A stretch of 64,000 nt of DNA, from the NCBI RefSeq assembly GCF_013409305.1, contig NZ_JACBZJ010000001.1:1488001-1552000 (forward strand), in the 5' to 3' direction. This DNA is from Cellulomonas soli. GTDB taxonomy: Bacteria; Actinomycetota; Actinomycetes; Actinomycetales; Cellulomonadaceae. Positions 16,501 through 25,355 of the stretch are shown in pieces. Position 1 is the first letter of the stretch, and each line of letters opens with the position of its first letter. The notes below the pieces were generated by a model. The model was given only the letters and a program-made list of their open reading frames with translations, made no database searches and had not been told where the DNA came from. The position numbers and the translations under genes were made by a program.

Positions 16501-17795
16501 TCGACGCACTCGCAACCGGTGGGGGCGCTGTTGCAGGCGCCCCCACCGGGGTCATCACCATCGCCGACGGAGCAGCCCTACTCTCACGCAGCCTGTGCGC
16601 CGAGGTGGATGCAGGAACGTTGCGCTGCTCCCCGGCGCCTGACCTGGCCTCAGGTGCCGCGGGTGTTGCATGGGTGCTCGCGCGGCGGGCGAGACTACAG
16701 GGAGACGACGCCGCCCTTAGGTGCGCCGTCGAACTGATGGGCCGCGGTGCGCGTCAGTCGCAACTCCATCCCTTCTCAAGCGTCGGCCTGTTCGAGGGGT
16801 TGGGCGGCTTCGTCCTCGCCCTCGACGAGGTGGCCGCCGTCGAGCCCCGCTACCTGCCGGCGCTTCACCGTCTGGTGGAGGACCTCGCCGACCGCACGCA
16901 CCGCCTCGCGTATGGCGTGCAAATCAGCGACCCAGCCATGGATACCTACGACGTCATACGCGGCGCCGCTGGGCAACTCCTTGCGATCCTGGCACTCATT
17001 CAGAGTCCCCGGCTGACAGACGAGCGGGACATGCTGATCGCGCTCGGGCGCCAACGTACGAAGTACCTTGTGGAGATCGTGCGATCACCCCGGGGACCGC
17101 ATCTGGGCTTCTATGTCGCACCGGAGTTCTACCCGCCTCACGAGGGTGGCTTCTGGTCGCGATATCCGGGCGGCCAGTACAATCTCGGCCTCGCCCACGG
17201 CGTCCCTGGAATTCTCGCGGTCCTCGGCGCGGCAAGTTCGGCGGGCATAGTCGTGCCGGACCTCGACGCTTCGCTTCATTCATTGTGCGAGCGCCTGTCG
17301 GTGTGGAGTTTCGAGGACGAGTACGGCGCGGACTGGCCTTCGGGGATCGATCCTCAGCACGCCGTCGGATCAAGGACCGATGCCGCGCGAACTGCGTGGT
17401 GCTACGGCACTCCGGGAGTGTCGGCGGCTCTCGGGATGGCTGCATCCGCGCTGGGAAGCAGCAGCGTGAGCACACTCGCGGAGTCCGCCCGCACGGCTGC
17501 ACTCGCTCGCGTGCGCGCGGGCCACGTCGACAACGCAGCGATCTGCCACGGCCTCGCCGGGGTTCTCGCCTGTCTTGACGTCACACCGGACGAGGCCCCG
17601 GACCTCGTTGGAGCTCTCCTGAGCGCGATCGACCCGGATCAACATGGATTGATGCGGGGAGCACTCGAAGAGTGCACCGCCGACACGTCCGGGCTACTCA
17701 ATGGGACGGCCGGCGTCCTCGCTGCACTCGACTCTTTCCAGACGCCCGACGATGCTGGCCTGCAGACCATCCTCGGCGGCAGGCGGCGTTCGTGA
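16497..17795 (+). CDS. lanC: Lanthipeptide cyclase LanC (first copy)
   Basis: About 432 aa, (alpha/alpha)-barrel zinc enzyme that joins dehydrated Ser/Thr to Cys to form lanthionine rings. All catalytic signatures are present: LAHGVPG (proton-shuttling His), WCYGTPG (zinc Cys) and ICHGLAG (zinc Cys-His). The inner-helix glycine motifs (DLASGAAGVAW, GLFEGLGGF, LLNGTAGVLAAL) are also kept. The start is uncertain: TTG 16497 overlaps the lanA stop (TTGA) and keeps an N-terminal helix usual for LanC, whereas GTG 16605 would lie after the hairpin. Its stop overlaps the next gene (GTGA). Confidence 0.88.
   Translation: MIDALATGGGAVAGAPTGVITIADGAALLSRSLCAEVDAGTLRCSPAPDLASGAAGVAWVLARRARLQGDDAALRCAVELMGRGARQSQLHPFSSVGLFEGLGGFVLALDEVAAVEPRYLPALHRLVEDLADRTHRLAYGVQISDPAMDTYDVIRGAAGQLLAILALIQSPRLTDERDMLIALGRQRTKYLVEIVRSPRGPHLGFYVAPEFYPPHEGGFWSRYPGGQYNLGLAHGVPGILAVLGAASSAGIVVPDLDASLHSLCERLSVWSFEDEYGADWPSGIDPQHAVGSRTDAARTAWCYGTPGVSAALGMAASALGSSSVSTLAESARTAALARVRAGHVDNAAICHGLAGVLACLDVTPDEAPDLVGALLSAIDPDQHGLMRGALEECTADTSGLLNGTAGVLAALDSFQTPDDAGLQTILGGRRRS
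16516..16549 (+). terminator. Hairpin between lanA and the modification genes (attenuator)
   Basis: Perfect 13-bp stem CCGGTGGGGGCGC / GCGCCCCCACCGG with loop TGTTGCAG, starting 16 nt after the lanA stop. Lantibiotic operons commonly have a weak terminator here so that precursor mRNA exceeds enzyme mRNA. No T tract follows. If LanC translation starts at TTG 16497, the hairpin lies inside its first codons. Confidence 0.65.
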
Positions 17796-19024
17796 GCGCC
17801 GACACGTGGTCCCCGACGTCTCAGGTCTCCATCCGTTGGACGACTGGGGCGTGGCAGAGTTGGGCGGAGTCCTATGGCGACCTAACGGAAGAAGTCGTCC
17901 TAGATCCGACCGGGCTGGATGACGCCGTCGCCGCGTGCCGTCGGCCGCGAGCCTCCCTCGCCGGAGGACTCCCCGGCTGGTTGTGGGCCTACGCCTGCGC
18001 ACGAGGTGTCGCACCGGGCGCCGACTTCGCACGGACCGAGGAGACCCTCGCGCGCATCATCACGCGCGTGGCGCCCTCCGACCACGCGCCCGCCCAGTCG
18101 GCCGTCGGGCTGTTCCGGGGGTCGGGCGGTTTGCTCTGGGCCACCGATGCCTGCGCCCGACGGGCACCGGCATTCGCACCGACCCACCGCCAGCTAGTCG
18201 AAGGCTGGATGGCCGGTGCCCGACGGGTCTTGGACCGACTGGACGCCCATGACCCGCAGGTACCCATTCCCGCAAGCCTCCTCGATGTCACCGACGGCCT
18301 TGCGGGGGTAGTGCGCACGCTCGTGCTGCTCGCCACCTCGCCGATCGACTCTGGCCCAGATCCGCGGCCGCTCATCGCCCGAGCGAGCGCGATCCTGTGC
18401 CAGCTTTCAGACTCCATCGAGCTTGTCAAGAAGGACCCCAAGGCGCTCGGGGCAGCTCACGGTCTTCCTGGAATCGCCGCGGCGCTGGCGGTGGCTATCC
18501 AGCACGACGAGGCCGCGGCCGGTGCTCGTGACGTGCTCGCCAACCTGGTGCGAGCCGTCGACGAGAGCCGGGCACACGTACCTCCGCTGCGTCCGTCGTG
18601 GTGCAGCGGCGAGGACGGCACGGCGGCGAACCTCGGGCTCGCGCGATCAGTGCTCGACGGTTACGGCCTCGCAGACGTTGCCCTGCCTGGAGAGGCAACT
18701 GCAGGGCAGGCGCCTCTTTCTGGCCCCGGGCTCTGCCACGGCGCAGCAGGCATACTCCTGATTCGCGACCGCCTGGGGACCAGGGTCCCGGCGTCGGTCG
18801 CCGAGTCGGTCGACGCTGCTCTCGAGCGAGGCGCCCGCGGTGCGCTCACGGTCGACCGCGGTGGAACGGACGTGTGGTCGTTGCTTGACCTCCTGGACGG
18901 TGCTGCGGGCTTCACGCTGTGCGGCCTTGAACTCGCCGGCGCGAGAACCGGACTCTCGATCTTCCTCGGCCTGCCGGACGTCGGCGCGGCCGTCCCGAAA
19001 GCCAGCACGGAGGCACGCGCATGA
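17792..19024 (+). CDS. Second LanC-like cyclase
   Basis: 410 aa, coupled by GTGA to the first LanC. LanC landmarks: AAHGLPG, WCSGEDGT (where most LanC have WCYG(S/T)PG) and LCHGAAGI, so the zinc ligands (Cys, Cys, His) and the active-site His are all retained. The glycine-rich inner-helix motifs are weaker (LFRGSGGLLW, DVTDGLAGVV, LLDGAAGFTL) and overall similarity to the first copy is low, so it is a divergent paralogue and not a recent duplicate. It may handle different rings, or act as a scaffold. Its stop overlaps the LanB ATG (ATGA). Confidence 0.85.
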   Translation: MSADTWSPTSQVSIRWTTGAWQSWAESYGDLTEEVVLDPTGLDDAVAACRRPRASLAGGLPGWLWAYACARGVAPGADFARTEETLARIITRVAPSDHAPAQSAVGLFRGSGGLLWATDACARRAPAFAPTHRQLVEGWMAGARRVLDRLDAHDPQVPIPASLLDVTDGLAGVVRTLVLLATSPIDSGPDPRPLIARASAILCQLSDSIELVKKDPKALGAAHGLPGIAAALAVAIQHDEAAAGARDVLANLVRAVDESRAHVPPLRPSWCSGEDGTAANLGLARSVLDGYGLADVALPGEATAGQAPLSGPGLCHGAAGILLIRDRLGTRVPASVAESVDAALERGARGALTVDRGGTDVWSLLDLLDGAAGFTLCGLELAGARTGLSIFLGLPDVGAAVPKASTEARA

Positions 19025-22000
19025 ACGGCACTCACTCGCGACGCTACCGCGCGCAGCCGGGCGCCCTGGTGCGTGCCCCCGGGCTGCCTCTGACCACCCT
19101 CGACATGCTGTGGGATACGGTCGAAGCAGCACTGCCCGCGGGCGATCTCCGACGGGACAGCCCAGTTCCGTTCCTCGGAGCGTTGCGGGCCCTGTTCGAC
19201 GCCCCGGGCTTCAGCGGCGCAACACGATTGGCCAACCCCCTGGTTGCTGAGATCCTGGATCGCGCGCGCAACGAGGGGACCATCGAGCTCGGCCCACTTC
19301 TGAAACTCACCCGCTACCTCGTACGCTCGTGCACGCGGACCACTCCATTCGGCCTGTTCAGCGGTGTGAGCTGGGCCCGCACTGACGGTGGGGGCGGCAG
19401 CGGCCAGCTCCTCGCCGGTGAGGTTCTCCACGGTCGGGCTCGGCTCGACTCCGGGGTACTGATGACCGCGGCGCGCGAGCGGGTGGCAACGAGATCCGCC
19501 GACCTCACGATCCGGCGAAATGACCTTGCCACGCTCGCGCAGCATCGGGTGTGGCTGCCGCTCGCCGACGCCTACGGGGACGCCGACCGCCGCTCGCTCA
19601 GCGTCCAGGTCACGCCACCCCTCGCCTTGGTCTTCGACAAGGTCGGCGACGGGACAACGCTCGGTGAGCTGCGTTCGGTGCTTGCCGACGCCTACCCAAC
19701 TCAAGCCCCCGAGGCCCTAGATCGATTCCTTGGGGAACTTCTCGACACGAACATCCTGGTCTCCTCCGAACGGATGCAGGCCCGCGGAGACGGCGGGGTG
19801 CCGCCGTGGGCACCTCGAGACTGGCGCGTGGCCGTCGCTGAGGCGCTAGATGACCTGCCCGGTCACGTGGGGCGCCAGGACGACCCTGTGCTGCGCGCCG
19901 TCGAACGAACCATGACCTGGGACCGCGCCAAGCCGGTGCTGCACGTGGACAGTGCTCTTCAGTCCAACGGACCGCTCGTCGTACCGCAACCGTGCCGGGG
20001 TCTGGCTGAGGAGGTCGCCGACACTCTGCTCCGATTGGACACGACCTCCTGCTACCCGCCACACCTAACGGCATACGCCAAGACCTTTGCCGAGGAGTAC
20101 GGCGCCGGCGCCCGAGTTCCACTCCTGCACCTACTCTGCGAAGAGACCGGCCTCGGCCCACCTGACACCTACAGCTACCCGTCCCGTGAGTTCCCGCTCG
20201 CCGAGCCCACCGAGGACCGGACAAGCATCTCGCTCTCTCGGGTAGCCCTTCTGCAGTCGTGGATCTCGCAGTCGCTGACGGCGGGCGGAACCGAGATCGA
20301 TCTCAGCGACGCTGACCTGGAGTTCTTCGCCGAGAGCAGCATCTCGGTGCGTGACGTCCGGCCGCTCGCCCCCGCATCTGACGTCTGCTTCACACCGGTT
20401 CAGGGGCCCGGTGAAGACTGGACAGCCGTGTGTTCGACAGTTCCCTCGGGACCGCCAGGCTCGTTCGTCGGACGGTTCTGGGATGTGGTCGACCAAGACG
20501 GCCAGTGTGCACTGCGCCTGGCGGCCGGGGTCTGGGGGCGAGCGCTGCCTGGCGTGGACGTGGCGGAACTTACGTACTTGCCGACGCTAGCCAAGGCGAT
20601 GAACGTCGCCACCCGGGCGGTGGTTCAGAAGTATGAGATCCCGGTCAACGTCGAGCCGAGCGTGCCAGCCGAGCAGGTGGTCCCGCTGGACGGCATCTGC
20701 GTCGGTGTGCGTGACTCCATGCTCGTACTTTGGGACGGGCGGACCGGGCGGGAGATAGTCGCCGTCCAGAGCAGCCTACTGAACCTCCGCATGGCGCCCA
20801 ACGCTGTGCGCTTCCTCCTCGAGTGCTCGTTCCACCGTTTCCGGCCGGTGTCGGGCTTCGATTGGGGCAACCTTGAGTGGGCTGCGCCGTTCCTCCCGCG
20901 GCTGAGGCATGGTCGGGTCGTCGTGCGCCCGGCTTCATGGTCGTTGCGCGCTGCGCCCGAGCTGCGGGCCGGGACGGCCCTGACGTTCACCCAGTTCGAA
21001 CAGGCCGTTGTTGCGTGGCGAGCCCGCTGGCGAGTGCCACGCCACGTGTTCCTCACGCGAGAGGACAACCGCCTGCACCTCGATCTGGACCGACGCGCAT
21101 CCCTGTTCGACCTCTGGTGGTCGTGGAAGTCAGATCACGAGTCGCAGGTGTGCGTCAGCGAGGTCTTGCCCGGCGTCTCCGATGGCATCCTCCGCGACAC
21201 AGAGGAACGGCCCTACTCCGCGGACGTTGTGTTGACGGTCGAACGCTCGGACCTGCCTGACCGCGCGGCTCCAGGCGAACGCAGTGCCCCAGTGCCTCGG
21301 TTGGTCGACGAACGGGCACGCACCGACTGGTTCGGGCGGGAGTACGTCTACGGCAAGCTTTACGGACCCCGAGGACTGCAGGACGACGTGATTCAGTCGC
21401 TTGCGCAGGACCCGCGCTGGGCCGACCTCGAGTACTTCTTCATCCGATACGGCGACCCCGCTCCCCATCTGCGTCTGCGTCTGAGTAGCGCGGGGGCGGG
21501 GGGGCTCAATGAGATCGTCGACCTTGCTGCACGAATGCGCGACGCGGGGCTCGTCCGTGATCTTGTCCTGATGCCCTACCGGCAGGAGACCGATCGCTAC
21601 GGCGGTCCGGGCTGCATCCGGGCCGCAGAGTCCGTGTTCGCCGCGTCGAGTCGGTGGGTCGCAGGGCGTACCACCGGGCCAGTTCCGCTCACCTCCCTGC
21701 TAGTCCGCGCGGCTACCGACATTGACGTGCTGGCCCGCGTGTTCCTGCCAGAGCTGAAGGAGCGCCGAGAGTTCGCCGCAACCCTCGCCGGGCCCACGGC
21801 CGGTGGCGGCGACTGGCGAACCGTCGGCCCCGATCTCTGGGCCGCCCTGGGCGCGGCGGCACCCACAACGATCGTCGATGCCTGCCTCCGGCTAGACGCC
21901 TCGCTCGAGTCGGCGGCGGCAGCAGGAACGCTGACCTCGTCACGACGGGACGTAATCAGTTCGGTGCTGCACCTCCACTGCAACAGGCTGGGAGTGCCCC

Positions 22001-22080
22001 GAATCGACGAGCAGCGCGTCTACGGCCTGTGGCGGCGCGCGCTCGATCGGGCGGTCGCCCAGTTGCGCGGCCAGCGGTGA
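19021..22080 (+). CDS. lanB: Full-length lanthipeptide dehydratase LanB
   Basis: 1,019 aa, the normal length for a class I LanB. It dehydrates Ser/Thr of the precursor through glutamyl-tRNA-dependent glutamylation and elimination. The N-terminal glutamylation domain spans about residues 20-750 (features LTRYLVRSCTRTTPFGLFSGV, the conserved TPFGLF block, and RMAPNAVRFLLECS). The C-terminal SpaB-type elimination domain starts near 768 (WFGREYVYGKLYGP) and includes EYFFIRYGDPAPHLRLRL and MPYRQETDRYGG. Both domains being fused in one protein distinguishes it from split thiopeptide enzymes. ATG 19021 overlaps the LanC stop; its own stop overlaps the exporter start (GTGA). Confidence 0.95.
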   Translation: MNGTHSRRYRAQPGALVRAPGLPLTTLDMLWDTVEAALPAGDLRRDSPVPFLGALRALFDAPGFSGATRLANPLVAEILDRARNEGTIELGPLLKLTRYLVRSCTRTTPFGLFSGVSWARTDGGGGSGQLLAGEVLHGRARLDSGVLMTAARERVATRSADLTIRRNDLATLAQHRVWLPLADAYGDADRRSLSVQVTPPLALVFDKVGDGTTLGELRSVLADAYPTQAPEALDRFLGELLDTNILVSSERMQARGDGGVPPWAPRDWRVAVAEALDDLPGHVGRQDDPVLRAVERTMTWDRAKPVLHVDSALQSNGPLVVPQPCRGLAEEVADTLLRLDTTSCYPPHLTAYAKTFAEEYGAGARVPLLHLLCEETGLGPPDTYSYPSREFPLAEPTEDRTSISLSRVALLQSWISQSLTAGGTEIDLSDADLEFFAESSISVRDVRPLAPASDVCFTPVQGPGEDWTAVCSTVPSGPPGSFVGRFWDVVDQDGQCALRLAAGVWGRALPGVDVAELTYLPTLAKAMNVATRAVVQKYEIPVNVEPSVPAEQVVPLDGICVGVRDSMLVLWDGRTGREIVAVQSSLLNLRMAPNAVRFLLECSFHRFRPVSGFDWGNLEWAAPFLPRLRHGRVVVRPASWSLRAAPELRAGTALTFTQFEQAVVAWRARWRVPRHVFLTREDNRLHLDLDRRASLFDLWWSWKSDHESQVCVSEVLPGVSDGILRDTEERPYSADVVLTVERSDLPDRAAPGERSAPVPRLVDERARTDWFGREYVYGKLYGPRGLQDDVIQSLAQDPRWADLEYFFIRYGDPAPHLRLRLSSAGAGGLNEIVDLAARMRDAGLVRDLVLMPYRQETDRYGGPGCIRAAESVFAASSRWVAGRTTGPVPLTSLLVRAATDIDVLARVFLPELKERREFAATLAGPTAGGGDWRTVGPDLWAALGAAAPTTIVDACLRLDASLESAAAAGTLTSSRRDVISSVLHLHCNRLGVPRIDEQRVYGLWRRALDRAVAQLRGQR

Positions 22081-23873
22081 TTGGCCTGCGTCCGCCAAGT
22101 CGCCGGCGGGCCGCCGCCCGAGCAGAGCTGTTCGTGGACCTGTTCCGCCGGGCACTGCGACTCAGCCCCGGACACACGGGGACACTCGTCGCCACCAGTG
22201 TCGTGAGTGGCCTCCTCCCAGCAGTCCAGGTGCTCACGATGGGGCGACTGGTCGACGCGCTCAACAGCGACAGCGCCGAGCTACACGTCCAGGCGCTCGC
22301 AGGGCTTCTTGCGGTGCTGGCCGGGCTGGCGGCCGCCTCCCAGGTGCTCGGCGCCGTACGCGGCATGTCGTTCCAGGCGGTGACGACCCTGGTGAGCACC
22401 GAACTCTCCACGAGCGTCATGGAGCATGCGATCGAGCTGCCGCCCGCACAGACCGAGCAACCCGAGATCCTGGACTCGATGCAGCGGGCCATGCGTGAGT
22501 CGCAGTTCAGGCCCACCCAGGCCATCCAGCAGACATTGGATGTCCTCGGCCAGCTCACGACCGTCGCATCCGTCGGCGCGGTGCTGGGCTCGATGAACCC
22601 CTGGGTCGCGCTACTAGCGCTGGCAGCGCCGTGCCCCGTGGTCTACGCCCAGTGGAAGGCGGGCCGTCGAGGATTCGCCCTCGAGCAGAGCCGCGCGGAG
22701 CAGCGCCGGCGCCTGGTCTACTGGCCGTCCCTGCTCGCTGACCCGGCGTCGGCCCGTGAGGTGCACGCGTTTGGCATCGGTGGGTTCATCGTCGCGCGGT
22801 TCCGGACCGCTGCCGAGGCGATCGTCCGCCAGGACATGGCTCTGTTCCGTCGGGTCACCGGGCTGACGATGTCGATGGCACTCGTCAGCGTCGCACTGAA
22901 TCTCACTGCGCAGATCGTGGCTCTCTGGGTCGCCCTGTCGCACGGAACACTCGGCGTTCTGATTGCTGTGATTCAGGGCATCGTCGCCATTCAGTCGGCG
23001 GGCAGCGGCCTGTTCGGCGGTGCGATCTCCTTGTCGAACACCGCGATGTACCTGGCCAACATCGAGCGCTTCTTGTCGTTGAAGCCGCACGCTCGCAGCC
23101 GTGGTACCAGCCAAGCACCCCATCGGCTACACACGGGGATCGAGTTCTGCGCGGTGTCCTTCACCTACCCTGGGCAGACTCAGCCCGCGCTGGACGGCGT
23201 GTCCTTCGTCCTGCGCCCCGGCATGACGACTGCCGTCATGGGTCGCAACGGCGCAGGCAAGTCCACAGTCGTTAAGCTGCTATGCGGCATCTACACCCCG
23301 AGCAGCGGTCAGATCTTGATCGATGGCGTGCCTCTCGACGAGATATCCGAAGCGTCCTTGCTCGATGCAATGACCTTCGTGTTTCAGGACTACGCGCAGT
23401 ACAACGTGTCCGCCGCGGAGAACATCGGACTAGGTTCCCTGGAGCACCTTGACGACGAGGCGCGAGTTCGCGCCGCCGGTGCTCGCGCGTCGATCGCGCA
23501 GCACCTGGACGCACTTCCTGCCGGGTGGCAGACCCCGCTCGGGCGCACCTTCGACGCCGGGCTCGACCTCTCTGGCGGCCAGTGGCAGAAGGTCGCCATC
23601 GCCAGGAGCCTCATGCGCGACGTGCCCGTGAGGCTCCTCGATGAGCCGACCTCCTCACTCGACCCCATCTCGGAGAAGGCGATCTTTGACCAGTTCGACT
23701 CAAGGGAGCCCGGGGTCACGACACTGCTTGTCGCCCACCGGTTCAGCACCGTGCGATTCGCCGACCATGTCATTGTCATGGAGAGCGGGCGGGTCGCTGC
23801 TCAAGGGCCACACCACACCCTCATGACCACCAGTCCGCTCTACCGTGAGCTCTACGACGCCCAGGAGTTCTAG
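22077..23873 (+). CDS. lanT: ABC transporter, fused permease/ATPase (LanT-like exporter)
   Basis: 598 aa from GTG 22077, which overlaps the LanB stop by 4 bp. The N-terminal transmembrane domain spans about 1-330 and the nucleotide-binding domain 350-590: Walker A GRNGAGKST, signature LSGGQWQKVAIARSL, Walker B VRLLDEPTSSLD, H-loop VAHRFST. There is no N-terminal C39 peptidase domain, so it would export the modified peptide without cutting the leader, as in NisT. A separate protease, not found in this operon, must remove the leader. Position in the lan operon supports the export role; the half-transporter would function as a homodimer. Confidence 0.9.
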   Translation: MIGLRPPSRRRAAARAELFVDLFRRALRLSPGHTGTLVATSVVSGLLPAVQVLTMGRLVDALNSDSAELHVQALAGLLAVLAGLAAASQVLGAVRGMSFQAVTTLVSTELSTSVMEHAIELPPAQTEQPEILDSMQRAMRESQFRPTQAIQQTLDVLGQLTTVASVGAVLGSMNPWVALLALAAPCPVVYAQWKAGRRGFALEQSRAEQRRRLVYWPSLLADPASAREVHAFGIGGFIVARFRTAAEAIVRQDMALFRRVTGLTMSMALVSVALNLTAQIVALWVALSHGTLGVLIAVIQGIVAIQSAGSGLFGGAISLSNTAMYLANIERFLSLKPHARSRGTSQAPHRLHTGIEFCAVSFTYPGQTQPALDGVSFVLRPGMTTAVMGRNGAGKSTVVKLLCGIYTPSSGQILIDGVPLDEISEASLLDAMTFVFQDYAQYNVSAAENIGLGSLEHLDDEARVRAAGARASIAQHLDALPAGWQTPLGRTFDAGLDLSGGQWQKVAIARSLMRDVPVRLLDEPTSSLDPISEKAIFDQFDSREPGVTTLLVAHRFSTVRFADHVIVMESGRVAAQGPHHTLMTTSPLYRELYDAQEF

Positions 23874-23876
23874 ACC

Positions 23877-24626
23877 GTGCCAAGACATCACCACTCAGGC
23901 AACGCGCTGCAGTTCTCGGACATCACCGTCCGACGCGGCGGCAGTACTTTGCTCGATCATCTGACCTTCGGCGCGCCAGTGGGTTCGCGCATCGGACTGG
24001 TGGGCGCCAACGGCGCCGGCAAGTCCACGCTGCTCAAGGTGGCCGTCGGCCTCGCGCGTGCAACGTCTGGCACCGTGAGTTGGGCCGGCAGTGCGGCGGC
24101 GGAGACCCGGGCGGTTGCCTTCGTGCCGCAGGGCAAGCCGCTCTACCCCGCGCTCACACCCGCACATGCCCTCGTTCTCGCCCGCTCTCTCAACACCGAG
24201 GACTGGGACGAGGAAGCCGCCCGCTCGTGGATGGACGCATTCGAGATTCCGCTGAGTCGGCAGTGTTCCGTCCTATCCGGCGGCGAGCGGACTCAGGTCG
24301 CGATCGCTCTCGCACTCGGCCGAGGCACGCCGCATCTGGTGCTAGACGAGCCGTTCGCCGAACTCGACCCTCTCGCTAGGGCCGACGCCATCGATCTGCT
24401 GCGCGCCGTGCTCGACAGCACCGGGCGCACACTGCTGATCTCCTCGCACCTACTCTCGGACATCGACGACCTGTGCGACCACCTCATGGTCCTCAGTCGT
24501 GGTCGGCTGACACTCGCCGGCACCCGCGACGAGATCCTCGCGGAGCACCCGGGCCAGTCGGTCAGCGAGACCGCGATGGCCGCTATGCGCCTGCATGCCC
24601 GCTCCGGAGAGAGGACCGCTTCATGA
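23877..24626 (+). CDS. ABC transporter ATP-binding protein (immunity/LanF-like)
   Basis: 249 aa, starting at GTG 3 nt after the exporter stop. Walker A GANGAGKST, signature LSGGERTQVAIAL, Walker B LVLDEPFAELDPLA and the SSHLLSD switch region place it with CcmA/BcrA-type ATPases of ABC-2 exporters. With the next gene it forms a two-component transporter like LanFEG self-protection systems, although a second export function is possible. Its stop overlaps the permease ATG (ATGA). Confidence 0.88.
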   Translation: MPRHHHSGNALQFSDITVRRGGSTLLDHLTFGAPVGSRIGLVGANGAGKSTLLKVAVGLARATSGTVSWAGSAAAETRAVAFVPQGKPLYPALTPAHALVLARSLNTEDWDEEAARSWMDAFEIPLSRQCSVLSGGERTQVAIALALGRGTPHLVLDEPFAELDPLARADAIDLLRAVLDSTGRTLLISSHLLSDIDDLCDHLMVLSRGRLTLAGTRDEILAEHPGQSVSETAMAAMRLHARSGERTAS

Positions 24627-25291
24627 AGGGTCACGCGCTCGCAACGCTCACGACGAAGATCCGACTGGATCGTGCCCTCATCGGGTTCGTGGTCGCGTCC
24701 GTCGCTGTCTTCGCAGGTCTCGGCGTGAATGAGGTGACCGGCTCCCAGTGGGGCATGGTCCGCACGCTCGGTCAGTACCAATCCGTCCTGGTCGCGGTAC
24801 TGGTGGCATCACTACTCGCCCAAGAGGCCGAGCGCGGGACGCTCGCTTGGGGCCTAACTCAGGCCGTAGGTAGGACCCAGTGGCTGTTGTGGCGCATCTG
24901 GCTCCCGGCAGTCGCGGTGTTGCTCGGCGCCGGAGGGCTCGGGCTGGTCTTGGCAGTAGTTCGCGACGCGACACCCGCCGTCTGGCTCGAGGGTCTTCCG
25001 ACCGGCGCTCTGTCGAGCTTGGACTGGCAGTGGCCTGTTGGTGCTGCTCTTCTCGCGCTCGGCATCGGGACGCTCGCGGGCGTAGCGGCCCGCCGGGTCG
25101 TGCCAGCCGTCTCTCTTGCCGGTCCGATCATGATCGCGGTGAATGTCACCGTCGATGCAACACGCGGGCGGCTCCTCGCGCCCGCGGCCGATCTCGCAAC
25201 TGCGGCGTGGGTGGGGCTTGGCCTAGAGGCAGCAGTGGCCGGGCTTGCAGTCGCGACAGCAGTCTGCGTGCTGCGTCGAGCGGACGCCTAG
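24623..25291 (+). CDS. ABC-2-type permease of the lan operon (immunity/LanEG-like)
   Basis: 222 aa with about six hydrophobic helices and a short charged N-terminus. One membrane-associated stretch reads SVLVAVLVASLLAQEAERGTLAWGLTQAVGRTQWLLWRIW, the QE(A/T)ERGTLAW(G/L)L(T/P)Q feature typical of small ABC-2 permeases that accompany bacteriocin immunity ATPases. Last gene of the operon; its stop is 22 bp from the left end of the IS3 element. The hypothesis is that it extrudes the lanthipeptide from the producer membrane. A single permease gene, where LanEG systems have two, implies a homodimer. Confidence 0.8.
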   Translation: MKGHALATLTTKIRLDRALIGFVVASVAVFAGLGVNEVTGSQWGMVRTLGQYQSVLVAVLVASLLAQEAERGTLAWGLTQAVGRTQWLLWRIWLPAVAVLLGAGGLGLVLAVVRDATPAVWLEGLPTGALSSLDWQWPVGAALLALGIGTLAGVAARRVVPAVSLAGPIMIAVNVTVDATRGRLLAPAADLATAAWVGLGLEAAVAGLAVATAVCVLRRADA

Positions 25292-25355
25292 CCGACTCCA
25301 TACTGTGCCAGTTGGGTCTGCCCCCGGTCTGGTTGACACTCGGGGTTTGCGGTAG

